A stretch of DNA of 64,000 nt, taken from assembly GCF_023715605.1 (NCBI RefSeq), contig NZ_JAMBOL010000007.1:104437-168436 (forward strand), written 5' to 3'. This document shows positions 18,121 through 27,634 of this stretch, piece by piece. The notes beneath the pieces are model-generated. The model made no database searches, was not told the DNA's origin, and saw nothing but the letters and a program-made list of their open reading frames with translations. Origin of the DNA: Halalkalibacter oceani. Its GTDB lineage: Bacteria > Bacillota > Bacilli > Bacillales > Bacillaceae_D. The number at the start of each line of letters is the position of its first letter. Position 1 is the stretch's first letter. The translations under genes and the position numbers were made by a program.

Positions 18121-19284
18121 TTATTGATTGCCAGAATAATTGCCGCCTGTCGTAATCTTGTTATCGGTGAAGTTTTGAATACTTGTTGTCTTTTCGTAAA
18201 AGTGGGTGGCGTGTTTCATAATTCCTTCGCGCGTATAAAACGGACTTTCTTTATCTAATGGCAGCTTGACAGACTGTCCTAAGCTTGAAGCCTGATAAAT
18301 CGCTGAGATGAATTCAAGCGTTTGCCGACCCTGAACCCCATCGACGAGCACGGCCTTTTTGCCTTCAATCGCCAGGATGACATCATCGATTTGTCCGGCA
18401 TGCCCTTCATACTCGACCTCCGGCTGTTGATCGTAGACGTCCTGAAGCTTTCCCTCCAATGACGGGTCGGCCTCGGGAAAGCCATTTTGCTTCGACTGTG
18501 ACGCCTTTACTTTCCAGGGGGCAGAGACACGGGCGTGCTTGCCTTGAAAAATCAATTGCTGCTCTTCGCCGTGGTGAACGACCGAACTCGTAATTTGCGC
18601 CAGGCTGCCATTGTCATAACGGCCGATCGCGATCGACAAGTCCTCGACTTCGGCATTGTCATGTGACGTATTGCTGGCGACGGCTGTAATCTCGGCCGGC
18701 ATTCCATTCATCCAAAGGAAAATATCAATATGATGGACGGCGTGATTCAATGTGCAGCCCCCACCTTCCTTTTCCCACGTCCCTCTCCACCAGAGATCAT
18801 AGTAGCTGTGCCCTCTCCACCAGAAAGAATCGACCTGTGTATGAACAATTGGCCCCATCAGTCCGGTTTCCAGCACGTGCTTCAGCTTCATCATCGGCGT
18901 GCGGAAGCGATTTTGTGCGACGACCGATAAAATTCTCTTGTTTCGTTCTGCCGCTTCGTTCATCGCGTCGCATTCCTCAAGAGAAGAGGCCATCGGTTTT
19001 TCGACAAGGACGTGCTTGCCTGAGTTTAATAAGTCAATCGCGATTTGCGCGTGAGTGAACGGCGGTGTGCACACGGAAACGAGGTCAATATCGGACCGCT
19101 TAACAATTTCTTCGTATTCCTGATACACCTCTGCCTGCAAGTCAAATTCGGCTGCTCTCTGCTTCGCTTTCTCTGGATCAAGATCGCAGAGGGCGACAAT
19201 CCGACAGCGATCTGAAAATTGCTTATACCCTTCAATATGGGACGGCGAAATGGCTCCCAGTCCTATAATCGCAACGTTTAACAT
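18121..19284 (-). CDS. Gfo/Idh/MocA family oxidoreductase
   Basis: 387 aa, clearly distinct from the following family member. Nucleotide-binding LNVAIIGLGAISPSHIEGY at the N-terminus, classical GKHVLVEKPMA (the lysine of EKP is the catalytic base) and HHIDIFLWMNG in the substrate domain. The ATG follows GAGAGGATTAT. It lies 32 bp after the second permease gene and so belongs to the transport and catabolic operon. An NAD-dependent oxidation of a glucuronide or uronate is inferred from context. Confidence 0.82.
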   Translation of the reverse strand: MLNVAIIGLGAISPSHIEGYKQFSDRCRIVALCDLDPEKAKQRAAEFDLQAEVYQEYEEIVKRSDIDLVSVCTPPFTHAQIAIDLLNSGKHVLVEKPMASSLEECDAMNEAAERNKRILSVVAQNRFRTPMMKLKHVLETGLMGPIVHTQVDSFWWRGHSYYDLWWRGTWEKEGGGCTLNHAVHHIDIFLWMNGMPAEITAVASNTSHDNAEVEDLSIAIGRYDNGSLAQITSSVVHHGEEQQLIFQGKHARVSAPWKVKASQSKQNGFPEADPSLEGKLQDVYDQQPEVEYEGHAGQIDDVILAIEGKKAVLVDGVQGRQTLEFISAIYQASSLGQSVKLPLDKESPFYTREGIMKHATHFYEKTTSIQNFTDNKITTGGNYSGNQ

Positions 19285-19316
19285 ATAATCCTCTCCTTAA
19301 TTATTCGAATGGTCAA

Positions 19317-20207
19317 CTAGCCCTTGACCGCTCCGGCTGTCATCCCTTTAATGATTTGCTCCTGCAAAATCATATAGACGATGATGACCGGAATGACTGA
19401 AATCAGCACCCCCGCGGCAATTAAACCGTAATTGCTCGCATAGGAGGTTTGGAAATTAGCCAGACCGAGCGGCAGGGTTCTCGCGACATCGGCCGAAACT
19501 AAAATGGTCGCAAAGACGTATTCATTCCAGGCGGCGATAAACACTAAAATACCTACCGTCGAAATACCGGGCTTACTAATCGGCATGATCACCTTATAGA
19601 ACATTTTCCAGTAATTACAGCCATCGATAATCGCCGCTTCTTCTAATTCTTTCGGTATGCTTTTCATAAAGCCGACTAAAATAAAAACGGCTTTCGGAAG
19701 GTTTAACGCCGTGTAGACGATGATTAAGCTCAACAACGTATTACGCAATCCTAAGCTTTGCATTTTAAAGAAGATCGGCAAAAGCAAGGATTGGAGCGGG
19801 ATCGTCACCCCGATGATAAACAGGGCGTATAACAGCATGTTTCCGCGAAATTGAAAGCGGGCGATCACGAAGGACACCGTCGAGCCTAAAACAATGCAAA
19901 GAATGACTGTTGAGGCGGCAACAATTAAACTGTTCAAAAAGTAGCTCGACATATTAGCCGAATTCCAGGCGTTTACGAAGTTTTCAAAGTTGAATGAACT
20001 TGGCAGACCAAACGGATCAGCGAAGATTTCGCGGTTTGATTTAAAAGCTGTCAGCGTCACCCAGACAAACAGTCCGACGGTAAGCGCGGCATAGCCCCAG
20101 ACAAAGAAATATTTAATGACTTGAAACAAAGTGAGTTTCGCTCGCTTTTTCGTACCTGTACTGGTAACGGGTATTGAACGTTCCTGAAGCTGGCCTTCTG
20201 TATTCAC
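19317..20207 (-). CDS. Carbohydrate ABC transporter permease (MalG type)
   Basis: 296 aa with about six membrane segments, the first at about 35-57. The EAA loop of the ABC permease signature is visible as LEEAAIIDGCNYWKMF (about 190-205). GTG start with AGGGAGG at good spacing. It pairs with the MalF-type permease upstream (10 bp gap). No ATPase gene is present; in Bacillaceae such importers usually share an MsmX-type ATPase encoded elsewhere. Confidence 0.9.
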   Translation of the reverse strand: MNTEGQLQERSIPVTSTGTKKRAKLTLFQVIKYFFVWGYAALTVGLFVWVTLTAFKSNREIFADPFGLPSSFNFENFVNAWNSANMSSYFLNSLIVAASTVILCIVLGSTVSFVIARFQFRGNMLLYALFIIGVTIPLQSLLLPIFFKMQSLGLRNTLLSLIIVYTALNLPKAVFILVGFMKSIPKELEEAAIIDGCNYWKMFYKVIMPISKPGISTVGILVFIAAWNEYVFATILVSADVARTLPLGLANFQTSYASNYGLIAAGVLISVIPVIIVYMILQEQIIKGMTAGAVKG

Positions 20208-20217
20208 ATAATCCCTC

Positions 20218-21084
20218 CTAGTCCTTCGATGTCATCGCTTTATTAATACTGAAAGAGATAATCAGCACGATGACCGTCATCGTGACGGCAATCGCATTCC
20301 CGAACCCATAATTCATGTTCTGGAAGCCTTGATTGTACATATAGGTCCCGGTTACTTCCGTACGGTGAATCGGCCCGCCGTTTGTCAGCAGAAGAACATA
20401 GTCGAATTGTTTAAAGGCATAGGAAATCCCTAATACGAGACTGACGACCATCACGCTTTTAATCGAAGGCAAAATAATATAATAAATTCTTTGAAAGAAG
20501 TTGACTCCATCCAGCTCTGCCGCTTCAAGCATTTCCTCCGGCATCGACTGCAGGCCCGAATAAATAATCACCATCGTCAAACCAATGTAAGACCAGATAA
20601 AAGGCACGGAGACCGCGGTCATTGCAGTGGCGGGATTCGAAAGCCACGCCGTCGCCAGATTGCCAAGCCCCACCTGATGAAGGATCGTGTTTAAAATGCC
20701 GAAGGTCGGCTCATAAATAAAGGAAAAAACGAGCGCAATCGCCACGGTCGACGTAACAACCGGGAAAAAATAGACCGTCCGCAAAAACTTAAAGCCGGCC
20801 ACTTTCGTATAAAGAAAATAGGCGAGCAGAAAGCCAACCGGAATTTGAATCAGCAGAACGAGAAACACCCAATAAAAGGTATTAAGCAGCGCCCGGTAAA
20901 AAATTTTATCCTGGGCAAGGGCAATGTAGTTTTCCAAAAAAATAAACGTCTTATCAGACAGGCCGTTCCATTCAAAGAAACTGTTATAAATCGTGCTTCC
21001 TAAAGGGCTGATAAAGAAATACCAGTAAAATAAGACCGTTGGCAATGCAAAAAGTATCAAGACCCAGGGCTTTGGCTTAACCAT
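20218..21084 (-). CDS. Sugar ABC transporter permease (MalF type)
   Basis: 288 aa, six predicted membrane segments. The signature loop is MLEAAELDGVNFFQRIY in the second half. The ATG follows AGGAGGAAGAAG. It is one half of the channel for the substrate captured by the lipoprotein encoded just upstream. The motif TNGGPIHRTEVTGTYMYNQGF is typical of oligosaccharide permeases. Confidence 0.9.
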   Translation of the reverse strand: MVKPKPWVLILFALPTVLFYWYFFISPLGSTIYNSFFEWNGLSDKTFIFLENYIALAQDKIFYRALLNTFYWVFLVLLIQIPVGFLLAYFLYTKVAGFKFLRTVYFFPVVTSTVAIALVFSFIYEPTFGILNTILHQVGLGNLATAWLSNPATAMTAVSVPFIWSYIGLTMVIIYSGLQSMPEEMLEAAELDGVNFFQRIYYIILPSIKSVMVVSLVLGISYAFKQFDYVLLLTNGGPIHRTEVTGTYMYNQGFQNMNYGFGNAIAVTMTVIVLIISFSINKAMTSKD

Positions 21085-21139
21085 CTTCTTCCTCCTTATA
21101 AAGTAGGAAGGAAGGACATCTCCTCCCCTCCGTTCGACG

Positions 21140-22459
21140 TTATTCGTATTGCGTATTCGGGTACTCTTGAATCATCTGATTGAAGGCGTCGACATAGTCC
21201 TCCGGAGAAATCGCCTGGAGTGATAATTGATCTGTTAAATCCCAGTAATTGTCCGCCACTTCCTGTGATGTCAGCTGTTCATCGAGAGACGGGATTACTT
21301 TCTCACTTGTTGCGGCCATGTCGAGCACTTCGTTCATAACCGGACTCGCCTTGTCACGATCATGTTCGACGGCAACCGGTGTCAGGTTTCCGGCGATTTC
21401 AATAAAGTCCTTTCCAACTTGAGGACCAGTCAGTTCCTTCAACAGCTCCCACGCGGCTTCCCGTTTTTCCGGATCGTCATACGCCTTCTGGCTCATAAAG
21501 GCGAAGAACCCTGTGCCGGCAATAACAGTCGGCTCTGCCTCACTGTCCGCAAGTGGAAATGGAATGACCTCCACCTGGTCGATTAATTCCGGCGCAATGC
21601 TTCCGACAGTCCAGCTATGCTGATACATCATCGGCGAACGCTCTGAATTGAATAGTTCTAAGGATTGAAGCGTGGACAATGTCTCTTTTCCTTCCGGGAA
21701 AGCACCGAGTCTTTGCAGCTCCGCCGCCTTTTCTGCCGCCTGAAGCAGTTCATCTCCAAATGGCACTTCACCGGTTACATTTGTAATCAAGGTGTCTAAC
21801 GTTGTTTTTTGCGCCAGCCAGGTAAGCATCATATAACGGGCGCTATGGTTGTTCGCCGCAAATGGAATCAGCCCTGCTTCGGTAAACTGATTGACAGCGG
21901 TTACAAGTTCGTCATACGTTGTCGGCACTTCCACCCCATGCTCTTCAAATAACGCTTTATTAATGACTAAATAGTATTGATAGCTTGATAGCGGCAACCC
22001 GTACACGCCGCCATGATACTCGATCGCATTATAGGACCCGTCAACGAAACGATCCGTCAAATCGCTGTCTTCGGCAATTAACTCTGACAAATCGGCGATC
22101 TTATCGCTTTTAATATAATTTTCTACACGACGGACGCCCCAATGAGTAAAGACATCCGGCTCACTGTTTGCGGCCATTTCCGCCAGCAATTTCTCCCGGA
22201 TCGAATTCCCGGCTGATGCTTCAATCGTTAAATCAATATCGTCGTGGCTCGCATCAAAGTTTTCCAATGCCGGTTCAAAGACCGGAGCCTGCGGCTGCTC
22301 CCCCGTATAGCCGTGCAGCACCCGGAGAGAGACGGCGTCGGAATTTTCAGTGCTTGTGTCTTCTTCGTTACCAGTTTCATCACTGGATGAACAGGCTGTT
22401 ATAACTGCTAGTAAAAGAATAATGACCCCTGTAACCCACACGTTTCTTCGTTTGTTCAC
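21140..22459 (-). CDS. Extracellular sugar-binding lipoprotein
   Basis: 439 aa, family 1 solute-binding protein. Lipoprotein signal with a hydrophobic core and the lipobox ITAC (Cys 23), then an acidic linker and the mature domain with PDVFTHWGVRRVENY and GLPLSSYQYYLVINK, which are typical of oligosaccharide binders. Start is GTG after AAGGGAGG. It sits directly behind the YesN-type regulator gene, and a cre-like site lies in the gap. The substrate is probably an oligosaccharide or glycoside containing glucuronic acid; this is inferred from the uxaC/uxuA/uxuB genes downstream. Confidence 0.88.
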   Translation of the reverse strand: MNKRRNVWVTGVIILLLAVITACSSSDETGNEEDTSTENSDAVSLRVLHGYTGEQPQAPVFEPALENFDASHDDIDLTIEASAGNSIREKLLAEMAANSEPDVFTHWGVRRVENYIKSDKIADLSELIAEDSDLTDRFVDGSYNAIEYHGGVYGLPLSSYQYYLVINKALFEEHGVEVPTTYDELVTAVNQFTEAGLIPFAANNHSARYMMLTWLAQKTTLDTLITNVTGEVPFGDELLQAAEKAAELQRLGAFPEGKETLSTLQSLELFNSERSPMMYQHSWTVGSIAPELIDQVEVIPFPLADSEAEPTVIAGTGFFAFMSQKAYDDPEKREAAWELLKELTGPQVGKDFIEIAGNLTPVAVEHDRDKASPVMNEVLDMAATSEKVIPSLDEQLTSQEVADNYWDLTDQLSLQAISPEDYVDAFNQMIQEYPNTQYE

Positions 22460-22507
22460 TCGTATTCCTCCCTTATCGTTATCTTTTCTTTATTGCTTAC
22501 AAAATTA

Positions 22508-22521
22508 TGATAACGCTTTCT
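22508..22521 (-). promoter_or_regulatory. cre-like site upstream of the sugar-binding lipoprotein gene
   Basis: Minus-strand AGAAAGCGTTATCA agrees with the CcpA operator consensus except at two positions. It lies about 50 bp before the gene start, close to a possible -10 (CATAAT), which would allow repression by glucose. Confidence 0.4.
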
Positions 22522-22539
22522 TTAGTGAGCTACCTTTAA

Positions 22540-24087
22540 TTAATCTATACGTTTCTTGAAAATATCCTGCTTTTGTTTGCGGTAGTGATTTGGCGAGCAG
22601 TTAAGCGCTTTCCGAAAAACCGTCGAGAAATAATTAGGATCATCATAGCCAACCATTCTTGCAATTTCAGTCACTTTGATTTTCGTATTGGATAACAGCA
22701 GCTCAGCCTTCTTAATTCTGACTTTTGTTAAATAGCTCGTAAACGTCTCTCCGGTACTTTTCTTGAACAGCTCGCTCAAATATTTAGGTGATAAGTAAAC
22801 AGACGCCGCTGCATCGGAGAGCTGGCACGCCTCCATGTAGTGCTGATTCATATAGTCGATCACACGGTCGATAATCGATTCACTTCTTTCCGCCTTCCAC
22901 TGTTCAAGCCGCTTTTGAAAATCGGCCAGATAACGTTGCACCCACTCTTTGACCTGCTCTTTATTCTTGCTTTCATTAAGCGTTGCAATCTCTTCAATCA
23001 TGTTAAACGATAAAGGAAACTGAAATTCCTTTTCGGAAATGGAATGGAGGGCATAGACGAGTGAATAGGCTTCAATCTTAACCGTTGCCAAAGAATGCTC
23101 CTCATACTTTTTGATCATGTCGTCGACAAGCGCGACAAAATGAGCGATTTCCCCGACCATTAATGGGGCCAGCAGCTTCGCTTTCAATTCTTGAATGGTC
23201 GGGTTATGCTTCAAATAGGCAGCTACGTCTTCACTCGCCGCGGCGTCCGGTGATGAATCAAAGCCCGCTTTGTAGAAGCGGCTGTACAGTCTCGTAATAT
23301 CCTCCAAGCGGCTAAGCTCCCCGACATGATGAATAGAGACCGAGATTTCCAATAATGCTTCAATCTTGCTCTGCAATTCATCGAGCCGGACAGCATTCAA
23401 TTCCCGGCGGGACAGCATGAAGACAAAGGTGTCATATTCAACCGGGATGAGCGACTTGCCAGATTGATCAAGCCCTGCTAATTCTTCGACAATGTTGATT
23501 AATGAAAATTGAACGAGTCGCAAATCATCCGGCTTGGAAACGACAAAATGCGGTGAGAAATCCGTCACTTTTACAAGCAGGAATTCCGCCTTGGCATATT
23601 TCGTTTCAACGGCATTCGCCATTTGCGGATCATAAGGCAGCCGCAAACATAATGAGCGGATAATCATCCGTTCATTTATTTTTTCCTGCTTGGCAGCCTG
23701 CGCTTTCTGCTCGAGCAGCTCCTCGCGAACCAATTTGAGAAGCTCGGCGACTTCGTCAGGCGGACATGGCTTCAGCAGAAAATCAGTCACTTTATATTTA
23801 ACAGCTGCCTGGGCATAGTCAAAATCTTTATAGGCTGTTAAAATCACGACCCGTGTATCCTGCTTATTTTCATAGACATGCTTCGCCAGCTCAATTCCAT
23901 TCATCCGTGGCATTCGAATATCGGTAATGATCAGATCAGGTGAAAGCTCTTCCATTTTCTGAATCGCTTCTTCCCCATTTCCCGCTTCTCCTACAACAGA
24001 CCAACCGCCGTTAGCCTCCTCAATCATTTTGACCAACGTCTTGCGTATCACTCTTTCGTCGTCGACAACCATGACTGTACTGTTCAT
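22540..24087 (-). CDS. Response regulator with AraC-type DNA-binding domain (YesN type)
   Basis: 515 aa. Receiver domain at 1-120 with the DD pair near residue 9, the phospho-acceptor aspartate in LIITDIRMPRMNG (about 54) and K in LLKPCPP. The middle is a linker typical of YesN-like regulators. The C-terminal AraC domain (about 410-510) has two helix-turn-helix units (AASVYLSPKYLSELFKKSTG and IARMVGYDDPNYFSTVFRK). The start ATG overlaps the kinase stop (ATGA). It probably activates the ABC importer promoter immediately downstream in response to the substrate. Confidence 0.9.
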   Translation of the reverse strand: MNSTVMVVDDERVIRKTLVKMIEEANGGWSVVGEAGNGEEAIQKMEELSPDLIITDIRMPRMNGIELAKHVYENKQDTRVVILTAYKDFDYAQAAVKYKVTDFLLKPCPPDEVAELLKLVREELLEQKAQAAKQEKINERMIIRSLCLRLPYDPQMANAVETKYAKAEFLLVKVTDFSPHFVVSKPDDLRLVQFSLINIVEELAGLDQSGKSLIPVEYDTFVFMLSRRELNAVRLDELQSKIEALLEISVSIHHVGELSRLEDITRLYSRFYKAGFDSSPDAAASEDVAAYLKHNPTIQELKAKLLAPLMVGEIAHFVALVDDMIKKYEEHSLATVKIEAYSLVYALHSISEKEFQFPLSFNMIEEIATLNESKNKEQVKEWVQRYLADFQKRLEQWKAERSESIIDRVIDYMNQHYMEACQLSDAAASVYLSPKYLSELFKKSTGETFTSYLTKVRIKKAELLLSNTKIKVTEIARMVGYDDPNYFSTVFRKALNCSPNHYRKQKQDIFKKRID

Positions 24088-25868
24088 GACACATCCCTCT
24101 TTTCAACCAGATGATAATCGCCTTCAAATGGCAATGTCATCCGCACTTTTGTTCCTTTTCCTTCCTCACTTTCAATCTCTAAAAAGCTCCCTTCACCATA
24201 CACAAGCTCAATCCGGCGAATGACATTATGAATCCCGATTCTTTTTTTCGTATCCGCCATACTTGAAGTGTTTTTCCCCAATATTCTCGCTACGGTTTCT
24301 TGTTTCATCCCGCAGCCATTATCCGAGATCTCGATAATCAGATGCCCCTCCTGCTTGAAACCGCGGATGCTGATGCGTTTTTCATCCTGGTCGTAAAATC
24401 CATGGACAAACGCATTCTCGACAATCGGCTGGAGCAATAAGCGTAAAATATGGCATGACTGCACCTCTTCATCAATGTCAATCTTGATCTCCAGCTCCTC
24501 CTCATAACGCGCCTTTTGCAGCAGCAAATAATTTTGAATTTGTTTGATTTCATCCTTCAAGGTTGACCTTGTGCTGGCTGGTTCTAGCGAATAGCGGAGC
24601 ATTTGCGATAACGAAACGATTAAATCGGCATTTTCGTAGTCATCCTGTAAATACAATTTACTGCGCAGCATGTCGAGCGTATTGTATAAAAAATGCGGGT
24701 TCAGTTGGGCCTGCAATGCGGTAAGCTCGGCCTCACGCTGCATCAGCTGCTTTTCATAAACGTCTTCGATCAGCTTGCTGACATGCTCCGTCATGGAATT
24801 AAAGCTGTTGCCGATATACGATAATTCATCGCTCGAATGAACTTCAATCCGGTAATCCAGCTGTCCCTCGCGAACCCGCCTCATGCCGTTTAGCAGCCGT
24901 TTAATCGGGCGGAGCAGACGGTGGCTCGTAAACAGAATCAGCAGGACCGCAATGAAAATGCTTACAATTCCACTTACGACAATGACATTAAAAATCATTT
25001 TACTCTTTTCATGAAGCTTGGCCATCGAGCTGTGACTGGATAAAATGAAACCCGTTTTCTCAGATTGAACCGTTGCTCCCAAATAACGGGTGCCATTCAC
25101 TTCCTCTTTGAAAACAGTCGATAACTGCGAGCCATTCCCGCTTCCACCGGTCATCTCTTTATCCGTATTTTTGTAAATTAGCTCGTGCTCCCCATTGTAT
25201 AAATAAACTGTATCGCTCTCTTCGACAACAAGCTCGCTTAAAATTGTAAACAAGGAGCGGACATTGAGAACAATGACGAGCATCCCTTCATCCTCAAGAC
25301 GGTTGCTCTTAATTTTGCGCGTGGCGATAATCACGTCCTGATTCCGTCCTTCATACGTCGTCAAATTATCACTCATCCAGATCATTTCTCCGTCTGTGCT
25401 CTCCAGTTTATTTTTCACCTTTTGATAAAGCTGGCGATTTAACTCCTTGAATTGATACGAGTGCGTAGGCTTGTACTGCTGGCCGGCATTATTGTAAATA
25501 TGAACGGAATAGACGTCCGTATTGTCAAGCAGCATTTTGTTCAGCACTTGATCAAATGTCATAATATCGTTGTAGCTGACTCCCTCTCCCGAGTTAGAGG
25601 CTGACAATAAGTTCTCGACGTTCGGATGGAATAAAATACTGTTTGAAAAACGGTACAGCTCATCCAGTTTCAAATCAATCCGCGCCGACACTTGCTCCAC
25701 CTTTTGCAAAATTTGATCACTAATTTCCTTCTCCGCGATAGAAAGATGAGTCAAATAAGAAAGATAGCCTGTAATTAGCGAGGAAATTAATAAAATCAAT
25801 GAAACGCTGACGATCATTTTCGTCTGCAGCCTCATCTTCCCAATCCAGCGATTGACGAATGTTCGCAA
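24084..25868 (-). CDS. Sensor histidine kinase (YesM type)
   Basis: 594 aa. Membrane segment at about 17-37, a large extracellular Cache-like sensor region (about 40-285), a second membrane segment (about 290-312), HAMP (about 313-365) and a His_kinase domain with LNPHFLYNTLDMLR (phospho-acceptor histidine). An ATP-binding domain follows with LQPIVENAFVHGF and ISDNGCGM. The start is TTG with AAAGGAGG 9 nt upstream. It is coupled to the response regulator gene by a 4-bp overlap, so it is probably the extracellular sugar or binding-protein sensor for this locus. Confidence 0.9.
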   Translation of the reverse strand: MRTFVNRWIGKMRLQTKMIVSVSLILLISSLITGYLSYLTHLSIAEKEISDQILQKVEQVSARIDLKLDELYRFSNSILFHPNVENLLSASNSGEGVSYNDIMTFDQVLNKMLLDNTDVYSVHIYNNAGQQYKPTHSYQFKELNRQLYQKVKNKLESTDGEMIWMSDNLTTYEGRNQDVIIATRKIKSNRLEDEGMLVIVLNVRSLFTILSELVVEESDTVYLYNGEHELIYKNTDKEMTGGSGNGSQLSTVFKEEVNGTRYLGATVQSEKTGFILSSHSSMAKLHEKSKMIFNVIVVSGIVSIFIAVLLILFTSHRLLRPIKRLLNGMRRVREGQLDYRIEVHSSDELSYIGNSFNSMTEHVSKLIEDVYEKQLMQREAELTALQAQLNPHFLYNTLDMLRSKLYLQDDYENADLIVSLSQMLRYSLEPASTRSTLKDEIKQIQNYLLLQKARYEEELEIKIDIDEEVQSCHILRLLLQPIVENAFVHGFYDQDEKRISIRGFKQEGHLIIEISDNGCGMKQETVARILGKNTSSMADTKKRIGIHNVIRRIELVYGEGSFLEIESEEGKGTKVRMTLPFEGDYHLVEKRDVS

Positions 25869-26200
25869 ACAGATTCGCCTCCTTTTTCGTTTTCAATCAC
25901 TTTTAAATTTTCGCTTAATTCCGAATGATATCTTCTTAACCCACTGTAACAGTTCTTGTCAAGTTTACCTCTAAGCGGCGAGCAGACTGCGTGGAGGATG
26001 AAACCGTAGTGAAACAGCTTGCGGAGACGTCTTCCTTCACTCCCTTTTTTCAATTAATCAAAATAGTTAGACTGATCATAGGGAAACGATTATACTATTA
26101 TTTATCGGAAAACGAGGGTGTTGGCGTCAGGCGGCAAAGCGTATTTGCCAACGAATCCCTCATGGAAGGAACAACTTTTTTCTAGTAAAGGAGCCTGGCC
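25869..26200. other. Divergent gene-free stretch between the YesM-type kinase and the MFS gene
   Basis: 332 bp. It holds the kinase promoter candidate at 25934-25962. A promoter for the rightward MFS gene must lie here too, but none was clear. No gene is supported. Confidence 0.4.
25934..25962 (-). promoter_or_regulatory. Candidate sigma-A promoter of the two-component operon
   Basis: Minus-strand TTGACA (25957-25962), 17 nt, TTAAGA (25934-25939). The -35 is perfect and the -10 weak. It lies about 65 bp before the kinase start. Confidence 0.45.
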
Positions 26201-27412
26201 ATGGACGCAATCAACGCTCAGCAAAGGGAGCCGGCTGTTTCAGCGCGGATTATCTTCATCATCGCCACCGCATGCGGCGTAATCGTCGCCAATATTTATT
26301 ATTCGCAGCCATTAGTCGGTCCGATCAGCACCTCGCTCGGATTGACTTCCGAGGCGGCTGGTCTGATCGTCACACTGACCCAAATCGGCTATGGCCTCGG
26401 CTTATTGCTGCTCGTGCCTTTGGGAGATATGGTGGAAAACCGGAAGCTCGTTTCCGGACTATTGTTCTTCACAACCATTGCACTGGCGGTGGCGGGAGTC
26501 GCAAAAAGCGTAATTCCTTTTCTCGCTGCTTCCCTCTTAATTGGGCTTGGCTCGGTCGCTGCGCAAATGCTCGTGCCGTTCGCCGCCCATCTATCACCGG
26601 AAGCGACGCGCGGCCGTAATGTTGGGAACGTGATGAGCGGGCTGCTGCTCGGCATCATGCTTGCCCGCCCTGTCTCGAGTATGATGGCGGAATATTGGGG
26701 CTGGCGCTCCGTCTACTATTTCTCGGCCACGGCCATTCTCGTCTTGGCGGTTATTCTCATTCGGACACTGCCAGTAAGGAAACCGGTGACAACAACAAAG
26801 TACCCGCAGCTGCTTGGCTCGATGTTTTATCTGTTAAAGACAACACCAATTTTGCGGCGCAGGGCGATATATCACGCTTGTTTATTTGGAACGTTCAGCC
26901 TGTTCTGGACCACGGTTCCTTTGTTATTGACCGGGCCTGTCTTTTCATTCTCCCATCAGGGCGTTGCGCTGTACGCCTTGCTCGGTGTATCCGGAGCGCT
27001 TGCCGCACCTGTTGCCGGCCGCCTTGCCGACCGGGGATGGATTCGCCCGGCCACCGGGGTTGCGCTCGTGCTGGTCGTCATATCCATCGTTCTGCCGCTC
27101 GTTATCCAAGGCGGTTCAACGTTCGCGCTGATTACGTTAGTGGCAGCGGCTATTTTGCTCGACATGGGGGTTTCAGCGAATTTGGTTCTCGGACAGCGTG
27201 CGATCTTTTCATTGAGCGGTGAAATTCGCAGCCGACTTAATGGAATTTTCATGGCGATTTTCTTTGCCGGCGGCGCGATCGGGTCCGCGGTTGGCGGATG
27301 GGCCTATGCCCGCGGCGGCTGGGAAACGACCTTACTGATTGGCCTGGCCCTACCGGTACTTGCTTTGATTTATTATGCAGGGGAATTTAGAGGCAAGGGG
27401 AAAATTTCTTAA
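26201..27412 (+). CDS. MFS transporter (DHA1-like drug or metabolite exporter)
   Basis: 403 aa, twelve hydrophobic segments. Proton-driven exchange of a small molecule across the cytoplasmic membrane is expected. The first segment ends in [12 protein letters not shown], typical of YgaY/YybF-like members; the cytoplasmic loop between segments 2 and 3 carries [12 protein letters not shown], a variant of motif A. The ATG follows AAAGGAG at good spacing. It faces away from the two-component operon. The substrate cannot be inferred. Confidence 0.85.
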   Translation: MDAINAQQREPAVSARIIFIIATACGVIVANIYYSQPLVGPISTSLGLTSEAAGLIVTLTQIGYGLGLLLLVPLGDMVENRKLVSGLLFFTTIALAVAGVAKSVIPFLAASLLIGLGSVAAQMLVPFAAHLSPEATRGRNVGNVMSGLLLGIMLARPVSSMMAEYWGWRSVYYFSATAILVLAVILIRTLPVRKPVTTTKYPQLLGSMFYLLKTTPILRRRAIYHACLFGTFSLFWTTVPLLLTGPVFSFSHQGVALYALLGVSGALAAPVAGRLADRGWIRPATGVALVLVVISIVLPLVIQGGSTFALITLVAAAILLDMGVSANLVLGQRAIFSLSGEIRSRLNGIFMAIFFAGGAIGSAVGGWAYARGGWETTLLIGLALPVLALIYYAGEFRGKGKIS

Positions 27413-27434
27413 AAGAAGTTACGGAGGAAAAGAT

Positions 27435-27573
27435 ATGGAAATTATCGCTATCGCTCTTGTTCTAATTGTCTTTTTTTCTAGCCATCATTGAAAAAAGACT
27501 GAAAACGATCGAAAATCAGAACAACCGTGTAATTGAAATTTTGAAGGAAATTAGAGATCAAAATAAGCTTTGA
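27435..27573 (+). pseudogene. Small membrane protein, frameshifted at a T7 tract
   Basis: ATG after GGAGG at 27424-27428. The frame encodes MEIIAIALVLIVFF and then shifts at seven T (27471-27477), ending at a TGA after 18 codons. Dropping one T gives an intact 45-aa protein: one hydrophobic segment (about 3-18) followed by a charged amphipathic tail (EKRLKTIENQN...EILKEIRDQNKL). The homopolymer may be a real slippage site, a recent mutation or a sequencing error. Codon use after the shift stays gene-like, so the change is recent. Confidence 0.6.
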
Positions 27574-27582
27574 TTTTACATA

Positions 27583-27617
27583 AATCCCCTACCGAAGAAA
27601 CCCTTCGGTAGGGGATT
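27583..27617. terminator. Bidirectional terminator
   Basis: AATCCCCTACCGAAG pairs with CTTCGGTAGGGGATT in a tight loop. It separates two convergent genes. Confidence 0.75.
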
Positions 27618-27634
27618 GGCATAAAACGGAGCCA

